A DNA stretch of 23,456 nt from IMG/VR virus record IMGVR_UViG_3300013129_000035, positions 1 to 23,456 of that record. One strand, 5' to 3'. The position numbers and the translations under genes are program-made. Below the pieces are notes generated by a model. The model was given only the letters and a program-made list of their open reading frames with translations, did not search any database and had not been told where the DNA came from. The DNA is from a virus. Positions 17,401 to 22,200 of this stretch are shown piece after piece. Every line of letters begins with the position of its first letter. Within the stretch, counting starts at the first letter, position 1.

Positions 17401-17649
17401 ACAACAGCAGTTGCGGGTGTCGGTATTACATACGTAAGAAGAGTAATAGTAAGTATAAGTGATTTTGGAGATACTTCTGGAATTGGAGCAACAGAATTTT
17501 ATGGTGAGTATTCTTGGGGAAGAATTAATTTAGGTTCTAGACCTAATGCCAAACCATTCCCCGCATATACATTAAATGGTTCTTCTGGAATATCAACTTC
17601 TTCTTCAATTACTAGAGTTCAACCATTAAAATATCTGAATTATATTTAA
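5494..17649 (+). CDS. Giant (4051 aa) virion structural protein in the gp7 slot, with YHYH domain
   Basis: One uninterrupted frame of 12,156 nt. It lies between gp6 and gp8, exactly where T4 has gp7 (1032 aa). Residues about 10-230 resemble the C-terminal part of T4 gp7 as I recall it: LPSFIREDFPLITDFLKQYY (19-38), and ISRTKDFYQSKGTDESFKIL (199-218) leading to LFSALYGEKV. Residues from Y1258 to about 1375 are a YHYH-type domain (YHSPIIGWSYDGNPIYGPYG and GRFCVTPDYPNGVYAYF). The rest is built from repeated beta-rich modules: at least 14 GGxGY repeats, six GDxxxY...FKL modules, three tandem modules at 2596-2936, three E-I/V-x-x-x...RG/GT...H modules and two LNxxxQxPxxxY modules. Numerous G[IVLF]G[ST]T turns and only about ten Cys are present. 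There is no signal peptide. Likely a very large baseplate/fibre protein: N-terminus in the wedge, the rest extended outward. It has a weak AAAGAAA ribosome site and the most AT-rich codons in the window. Confidence 0.9.
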   Translation: MISTDLQRVQIQDIVESQLPSFIREDFPLITDFLKQYYISQEYLGASVDLIQNIDQYLKLESLSDNSQYTELSGDISFSDTDINTTFNLDQQIFGTYGFPEKYGLIQIDDEIILYTEKTNTSFTGCIRGFSGVTSYTNLNSTDSLTFSSSEVSEHTSGTKIINLSALLFEEFLKKIKYQFAPGFDSRKLDNDVNERLFISRTKDFYQSKGTDESFKILFSALYGEKVAVIKPKDYLFRPSDAEYRVTKDIVVQSINGNPLDLLNQTLFQDAYENYNIQKAYASITNVEKISYSSQEYYKLSLDFDYSKDITIDGSVYGEFSVHPITKVINSVSIGSSIIDVDSTIGFPNSGELIAESSSGNIDILTYGSKSNNQFFDVGLASTTEKGITFNINSKSNIRLNVSAYGYVGFGTTSKVEVRIGSVLSDLIINDDTYYFSKNDTALIKSLGITTSGPKTNSWIYNIATKFDIKSIALIDTSDFTYNIETYVPNNFNIGDILLITNNASEIKTCSVTNIINEFIFSISGQGLINGNISTIERKILKPKVSSSLSNYSYIENYISNVQNTYAKFNQDVLVSSSSLPNYYNQPLNFYDKKIILNGQYSGEIFTIDDINDHGYYTGDAIYYNSFTFQDTIDGTLVSTTSKFQNLTPGIYYVKRVNQNQFKIASSPANLYNNNFISVSGIVTSNTFEYLDFNQKTLNHQNLLREIKSPNNKSDNYVTSPGKTGILINGVEILNYKSEDVIYYGSLQKIEVTSGGNNYDIVNPPILTITDDNGSGAIANCSVKGNLKRIDIIDPGFDYLSKPIVTITGGNGSGAKALVNTTFIDHSALFNSTAQSANVGLSNNVIGFSTYHKFRNAEKIIYKTDGQNGISGLVTNSQYYVRTIDAVTIQLFKNEADAISGVNTISLNSFGDGVHRLQSFNKKQIISNIVIENSGSNYENKKRIVGNIGVNTASNQINIKNHQYNSGDIIQYTFNQIPIIGLSSNTSYIVTKVDEDHFKLSNVGLGSTAKLFYYETKQYISFKFSGSGTHIFNYEPISVTIEGKIGVTTFSDQNFNAIVQPIFRGSVESTQIIDGGIGYGSSEILNYNRQPLLDLYSGSSAEVLPIVNNGRIVEVLITNGGSGYNSPPELAINGSGKYGKLTPVIKDGKITKVIIENPGIGYENKIRVDIIQSGNGAKFNVNIQKWTINLFQKYLNSISDDDGILSKSLNENFGIQYTHLYAPRKLRESIYSKNQDNEIKYGIFDLQKVNGEEIKSSYHSPIIGWSYDGNPIYGPYGFSSKTGGTIREMTSGYQLVTKSNRPPISNFPQGFFVEDYEFTNSGDLDEHNGRFCVTPDYPNGVYAYFATINPGNVESILPFKNYKIPVFPYLIGNTFKSKPNEFNFNPDSNQITYDLNKDEWFRNTTPYNLTENAAYYEYLFQPNKLKSQKVNINEVSTGSIKSVGILTGGFDYKINDQIIFNPEENNIQKAKAKVSRILGKPVTNISVASTTISQLELIPSDSNGTYVAFSTYPHNLSNNDLISLSGFNTSINYLNNNFNIGVKTESFILKSGVGTDGITGVVTYFSISGLFENNIFSLRENDVLTADQEIVKVINVDVKNSRIRVVRSQNNTISAAHTSSTLLYENSRKFTFNSIPENNVEFELNREIYFDPKESLGLGSTTGVGIGTTIFFSNPGAGITQFFIPTQSIYLPNHKLNTGDILNYQTNGGTSINVSMGGTSQFDLPSSSIVYVGKISDDLIGISTYSVGIGSTGTFVGIASTTSNFGLLFFTGIGTGVYHSFKTIKKNIISAEVSKNIVTVSTSSTHGLSLSDKVFVEVNPFVTTNIIVKYDDYNRRMVFNPKPFTAADVDVEENSITIANHGFLTGDKVIHTSTFSSFGLNNEEIYYVIKISKDKIKLCSSKYQTTQFTPEVVGITSASFGTLSTINPKIYTYKNNSLKFDLSDASLSSQNGSTLYSAFDLNLYTDKNFKNIFNSSEKNTFFEVSKIGQIGITSNAALLLKVTENLSRQLYYNFTPTNTNFISQNKKEIYNDEEVESNNQIEIINSAYSGEFDITGIGTTSTFTYNLSLVPESNSYDINSANIKYSTTSLSASGSIEKIFVNYGGSLYKNISGVSTIASNFGYGAILESSSDNIGKILSTQIEDIGFDFPSDKTLRPVVNLPEILIVDSLSSFDEIGISSAGKNYTIPSNLVVIDGFTGKQVEDVDLKYNIGDTKVKILKNTFGIYNVPPKIIPVSNPNGVKINNISYNSTTKKVTVGLNTGFSDISPFSVGDKVLIENISVGVGSTGIGYNSSNYGYSLFTLSEVYIPLGGSVGIVTYSLDGYIDEGSIPGNFDSVNSSGRIIAEKDFPVFDIKLKKNNFILGETVTSQNNIGEVESWNNEIGLLKISTTKDFSTGNIIKGQTSKTQGLIRKKIDFNAELKTSASSIVKNGWHKETGFLNFNTERIADNNYYQNFSYSLKSKVPFETWKDSVSSLNHSVGFLKFSDLIIESEDLNYNGVYSDYFGSTIDVITDISNEIDLDCYNNFDLVTENSLDINGAKIISNEIYFGSKVLTDYFESFGNRVLVIDDISTQFNSTPRPTKFSVVDTFDISHKSKKYVTYIRDKRFTDERQVMLVSLLQDGSFGFLNQYGRVESVLDLGSFDFNISGSEGQLLFYPTKYSINNYNVSFASFDIISLSTSGIGSTSLGDIVDIRTTKTVVPLNTTTSIVSIASSYRTSKILIELMGNNGEFEFDEINMIHNGTNVDILEYGQLTNTTLNRFGTSGLGTYNAYISGGNTILDFIPNSGIAVTTNTLRISISDTSSTGIGTQYLGFDLENIAFIDSSYTAISSSPTPTENIIAKYSNVVPNDHSCSYFIVSVEDTTNNQYEMSEVILLNDGSNSNGSKTYITQYGNLSTNSGLGTVGAAISTTHTNLYFTPIPNANVEVRVFQTSLQLVDLEDNQSSYIDLNNATISAGFGFYQGTEIDVRRAFDLTHKQRPIFLRNFDGGNSSIVSVSEDTITLPEHFFVTGEEVLYSHDPNYASAIGIASTSFVGVGTTNILPSSVYAIRVNDQKIKLARSAEDALNSIPISLDITNVGTGTYHTFTAKNQNTKCLIAIDNYIQSPIVSTSVTTGITTHIGLIDDIIKVSGITSFFGGDLIKINDEIMLINTVGFGSTNSILVTRPWMGTGLSTHSQYSKVTKVMGDYNITDNTINFITAPQGPIPIGSSTNPPSERDWTGITTFSKFQGRSFLRSAPENSNEETYAKNYVFDDISQGFDATQKIFTLQSENQNISGFSTNNSVILINGIFQGPTGQLTIPQDYSLSESSGITSITFTGTATSVAYDPNNASIPKGGIIISVGSTRGFGYQPLVSAGGTAIVSIAGTISSISIGNSGSGYRSGIQTVRVGVTTSSLETPDIFYVGIASVVDGYIVGVAITNSGIGYTISNPPYVIFDAPLSYSNISLIYSSESPSGFGTEATIDIVVGQGSSVIDFEIKNFGYNYGQSQILTVGIGGSVGIPTDTTKTFEEFQISIDKTATDEFAGWHFGQLEVLDKIENQFNGKRKSFTISLNSSPVTIRSAKGSNIDVQTTLLVFLNDVLQVPGEGYTFTGGSVITFAEPPKGSSNDGSVIGDKCKILFYKGSGDVDVVFRDVLETVKVGDNLTIKDQEKRIVTEIISSDAVETNSYNGFGIDSNPANQRIVEWCKQKSDKIINGKVVSKSRILNEALINPSTYVIQSVGIGSTIVYVESVKSFFDSVKENQTTPNKQKIILVSQDTIVGASATAVVSAAGTISSIIITDGGVGYSTNPIISIGDPVGYGVSTPKTTYINGQSIPVGLGTTASATSIISVGGTVSSIVITNPGAGYTSSNPPQILIEVPHVVYELNTSNSYEGDFGVIVGVSTTSVGVASTAFVFDLFIPINSYLRDTTIVSSAATISGIQTGYYFVAKNTNVGSGVTSLYQDNTTLGIATQFLDIVYKVASVSTATTAVAGVGITYVRRVIVSISDFGDTSGIGATEFYGEYSWGRINLGSRPNAKPFPAYTLNGSSGISTSSSITRVQPLKYLNYI

Positions 17650-17656
17650 ATAAATA
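17649..17656 (+). promoter_or_regulatory. T4-type late promoter AATAAATA before gp8
   Basis: AATAAATA begins on the last base of the giant gene's TAA stop and ends 16 nt before the gp8 ATG at 17673. It is identical to the element before gp25. It would allow gp8 and the DUF4815 gene to be transcribed without reading through 12 kb. Between it and gp8 is ATG-TAA (17666-17671), a start codon followed at once by a stop. Confidence 0.72.
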
Positions 17657-17672
17657 GATAAAAAAATGTAAA

Positions 17673-19232
17673 ATGTCAGCAATTATAACTGATCAACTTC
17701 GTATTTTAAATGCAAAACAATTTGTTACTAGTGTAGCATTAACTACTAGTTCTTACTACACATTTGTGGGGCTTCCAAATGCAACACAAGTTAGTTCTAC
17801 TTGGGATACTACTCCACCAGACCCTAGAGATAATTTTGATGAAGAAAATAATTATTGGGATACGATAATTGCCCTCAAAAAAATAAATTCTTCAGACGTA
17901 AAACAAGTTGTAAGAAAAATAACTTGGCAATCTGGAATTACTTATGATATGTATAGGCATGACATAAGTGGAAGTGTTGGAAAGCAATCTAAACCATCAA
18001 ATGCGACTAGTTTATATGATGCCAATTATTATATTGTAAACTCTGATTATAAAGTGTATATTTGCCTTCAAAATGGAACTGATCCAGAAAATCTTTCAGG
18101 AAAAGCATCTTTAGATGAACCAACTTTTACTGATTTAGAACCAAGAGAAGCTGGAACAAGTGGTGATGGATATGTTTGGAAATATCTTTATACTATTAAA
18201 CCAAGTGATATTATAAAATTTGATTCAACGAATTTTATGCCAGTTCCATCCAATTGGGAAACTAATGTTGATGATGCTGCAGTAAGAAATAATGCAAAAT
18301 CAAGTGGACAATTAAAAATAGTAACAATTTTAAATAGGGGGGTTGGATTAGGAACAGCTAATAGAACATACACAAGAGTTCCAATTAAAGGTGATGGAAC
18401 AGGTGCTGAAGCAACAGTAGTAATTAATAATAATTCAAAAGTAGAATCAGTAACAATTTCTTCTGGTGGAAATGGATATACTTTTGGAACTTTGGATTTG
18501 GTTGGAGGTAATGTTCCAACAGGGACTATATCTCCAATTTTCAATGTAATTATTCCCCCACAGGGAGGACATGGTTCTGACATTTATCGAGAACTTGGTG
18601 CCAGAAATGCATTAATATATTCTAGAATTGAAAATGATACTGAAAATCCAGATTTTATTACCGGAAATCAAATTGCAAGAATAGGGATTGTACAGAACCC
18701 TAAAGCATATAACGCAGTACAAAATTTAGATTTAGATAAAGCCAGTGCAACTTATGCATTAAAATTAACAGGAGTTGGATATAGTTCAGCAACTTTTACT
18801 CCAGATTCTTTTATTACTCAAACCATTGGTATTGGATCAACTGCTGTAGGAAAAGTTGTTTCCTATGATCAAGTTACTGGAGTTCTAAAATATTGGCAAG
18901 ACAGATCAACGTCTGGATTTAATACTGATGGAACACAAAACATTTCACCAGTTTATGGATTTCAATTAAATAGATTTACTTCAACTCTAAATGGTGGGGG
19001 ATCAATAAGCATTATGGGTGGATCTTCGACATTATCAATACAAACCTCTTTTACTGGTGTTTCTACAGCAATAAATAGTAGAACATATTACTTAGGTCAA
19101 TCGTTTATTCAAGGTGTATCTCAACCAGAAGTTGAAAAATACTCAGGAAACATCATTTATATAGACAATAGACCTTCTATAACAAGATCTATTAACCAAA
19201 AAGAAGATATTAAAGTCATTTTGCAGTTCTAA
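17673..19232 (+). CDS. gp8: Baseplate wedge subunit gp8 (519 aa)
   Basis: The product is a homologue of T4 gp8, the wedge protein that binds gp7 and helps anchor gp10. The recognisable block is GDGYVWKYLYTIKPSD (from G164), which matches the GDGYVWEYLF region of T4 gp8, followed by the PVPSNW stretch. Upstream, WDTTPPDPRDNFDEENNYWD and TYDMYRHD fit the gp8 N-terminal domain. At 519 aa it is much longer than T4 gp8 (334 aa). Part of the excess is a glycine-rich insert at about 240-280 containing VESVTISSGGNGYTFG (257 on), the same repeat type that fills the giant neighbour. The ATG at 17673 is preferred because the ATG 7 nt upstream is immediately followed by TAA. No Shine-Dalgarno sequence, but its own late promoter. 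The stop is 6 nt before the next gene. Confidence 0.93.
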   Translation: MSAIITDQLRILNAKQFVTSVALTTSSYYTFVGLPNATQVSSTWDTTPPDPRDNFDEENNYWDTIIALKKINSSDVKQVVRKITWQSGITYDMYRHDISGSVGKQSKPSNATSLYDANYYIVNSDYKVYICLQNGTDPENLSGKASLDEPTFTDLEPREAGTSGDGYVWKYLYTIKPSDIIKFDSTNFMPVPSNWETNVDDAAVRNNAKSSGQLKIVTILNRGVGLGTANRTYTRVPIKGDGTGAEATVVINNNSKVESVTISSGGNGYTFGTLDLVGGNVPTGTISPIFNVIIPPQGGHGSDIYRELGARNALIYSRIENDTENPDFITGNQIARIGIVQNPKAYNAVQNLDLDKASATYALKLTGVGYSSATFTPDSFITQTIGIGSTAVGKVVSYDQVTGVLKYWQDRSTSGFNTDGTQNISPVYGFQLNRFTSTLNGGGSISIMGGSSTLSIQTSFTGVSTAINSRTYYLGQSFIQGVSQPEVEKYSGNIIYIDNRPSITRSINQKEDIKVILQF

Positions 19233-19238
19233 AGAATT

Positions 19239-22200
19239 ATGACACAAGAAACAAATCTGAATGTAGCACCATATTTTGATGATTTTGATGCAAACAATGA
19301 CTATTATAAAGTTCTTTTTAAACCTGGATATCCAGTTCAAGCTAGAGAGTTAACAACTTTACAATCCATTTTACAGAATCAAATTGAAAAATTTGGTCAG
19401 CACTTTTTTAAAGAGGGTGCTAAAGTAATACCTGGAAATACTGCATATAGCACTTCATATTATGCAGTTGAGTTAGAAAATATTTACTTAGGAGTACCAA
19501 TATCTGATTATATCAATCAAATTTTGGGATCAAAAATAACTGGATTGACTTCTGGAGTAACAGCAGTAGTTGATAAAATAATATTAGCAAATGAATCTGA
19601 GAGGGGAAATACGACATTATATATTAGTTACTTAGAATCAAACTCGCAAGATAATTCTTCTTTACAATTTTTAGATGGTGAATTATTATCAGCAAATAGA
19701 ACAATTACGTCATCCAATACTGTTATTGCTTCTGAGGAAGCATTTGCATCCACTTTGTCCGCAAATTCGACATCCATTGGATCAGCATTTTCAATATCTA
19801 ATGGAATTTATTTTGCAAAAGGTCAATTTTTAAATGTAAACGACGAAACAATCCTTTTAGATCAATATTCTAATAAACCAAGTTATAGGGTGGGACTTTT
19901 AATCAATGAAGAAATTATTAACTCTGATATTGATTTCTCTTTAAATGATAATTCAAAGGGGTTTAATAATTATGCAGCACCTGGAGCAGATCGACTTAAA
20001 ATAACAACTTCTCTACATAAAAAAAGTTTAGATGATTTTGATGATAATAATTTTATTGAATTAGCAACTATTGATAACGGTATACTAAGATCTCAAAAAA
20101 AGACAACAGATTATAATATTTTAGAGAATGAACTTGCTCGAAGAACATATTCAGAATCTGGAGATTATTATGTAACTCCATTTGATGTATCAATAAAAGA
20201 ATCTCTTAATAATAATCTTGGTAATAGAGGAATTTTTAACGTAAATCAACAAACATATGGAGGACAATCTCCATCTAAAGATTTAGCTCTCTATCAAATA
20301 TCTGCAGGAAAAGCATTTGTGAGAGGATATGAAATAGAAACGATTAGTTCAGCATTTCTGGATGTTCCAAAACCAAGAACAACAAAAACTTTAGAAAATC
20401 AATCAATAAACTATCAAACTGGTTCAACTTTAAAATTAAATAGAGTTTATGGATCTCCACAAATTGGCATAGGAAATACTTATGTTTTAAGTCTTAGAGA
20501 TACTAGAGTTGGAATTGCTTCTACAATTGCACCAGGAAAAGAAATCGGAGTTGCTAGAGTTTATGATTTTAAGTTAGATTCTGGATCTTACAATTCAACA
20601 AATTCAAATATAAACGAATGGAATATATCTCTTTATGATATTCAAATAATTTCCGAAATCACATTAAACGAACCGATCAATTTATCTGTTCCAACTTTTG
20701 TTAAAGGAAAATATAGTGGAGCAACTGCATTCTTAAAATCTTCGGTTTCTGCTGGTGTTGCATTAACAGTTTATGAAAAAACTGGCAATTTTATTCAAAA
20801 TGAACCATTTATTTTTAATGGAATAGAAAATACTAGAGTTGCAACAGCAATTACATCATACAATATTTCTGATGTAAAATCTGTTTTTGGAATTGTAGGA
20901 TCTTCTTCTACATTTTCTGCAGATACAATTCAATCTACAATTTTAAATATTGGAATATCTACTATAAGTGTGGTTAATTCTTTAGGAATTAGTACAATTA
21001 TCAGTACAAATCCAATATTTCCAAAAGGGTTGAAAGTTGGTAATCTACTAAAATTCAGTAACCAATCGGCAATTGATCCAATTTTTGCCTCAGTTGTTAG
21101 TGTGGCAACAACTCACGTAAGAATTTCTGGAGTAACAACTGTATCTGGAGTGTGTGGGGGACAACTTCCCCAGTCATCAACTCTTCAAGTTACAGACTTA
21201 CAGTTAATAGCAACAGATTTGCAAGGATCTGAGGATAATTCATTTTACACTGAATTGCCAAAACAAAATATTTCTTCAGTAGATTTGACTAATGCAACAT
21301 TAACTATTAGAAAATCTTATACGGTTAATATTACAAATAATCAACTATCAACGACAGTCCTTGCGGGAGAAAATGAAACCTTTTTACCCTTTGATTCAGA
21401 AAGATATTTACTTATGAGATCTGATGGGATTGTAGAAACTCTGACATCAGATAAAATTTCATTAACAAATGGTTCTACTGAGCTTCAAATTTATAATTTG
21501 GGTTCTAACAATGTAGGGGCTACTTTAGTTACAACATTAACAAAAATCAAACCAAAACAAAAAATTAAAATTAAAAATAGAGTAAATTCGATTATAGTTG
21601 ATAAATCTAAATATATTTCTTCTGGAATTGGATCCACAACTCTAAACGATGGTCTTAATTATGGTAATTATGCATATGGAACTAGAGTGCAAGATGAAAA
21701 TATATCATTAAATGTTCCTGATGTTGTTGAACTACACTCAATATATGAGTCAGTTGATACTTCTACTCCATCGGCTCCAACTGTTGAATTGTCATCAATA
21801 ACTGGCCCTACTGGAAAAACATTAGATTTAATAATCGGAGAAAAATTTACCGGACAAACAAGTGGTGCAGTTGCGATATATGCAGAAAGAATTACAGATT
21901 CTAAGATTTCATTTATTTCAAAAAATAATATTAATTTTAAAGAGGGTGAAATTGTAGTTTTTGAAGAGTCAAATATTCAAGCTTTTGTTACGACTTTAAA
22001 TACACCGAGTATCAATGTTTCTTTTAACTTTACATATAATAATGGACAAAATTCATCTTTTTATGATTACGGAGTAATTAATAGAAAATCGGGAGTAAAA
22101 GAACCTTCTAGAAAATTAAAAATTTATTTTTCTAATGGATATTATCAATCCTCTGATGATGGTGATATAACAACCGTAGATTCTTATTCTGGATTTGATT

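Noticed and set aside
5494-17649. Assembly artefact or fused genes as the cause of the giant frame
   Set aside because: There is no internal stop, frameshift or obvious join. Modules alternate smoothly and the N-terminal and C-terminal parts fit one protein, so it is accepted as real, although unusually long.
17641-17675. Possible programmed frameshift joining the giant protein to gp8 at the A-run
   Set aside because: The giant protein has a natural-looking C-terminus and gp8 a normal T4-like N-terminus, and a late promoter sits in the gap; two separate genes explain the sequence.
18188-18583. 131-aa proline-rich open frame on the minus strand
   Set aside because: It lies wholly inside gp8; the prolines are the antisense of gp8's glycine codons. 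No start signal or known family.
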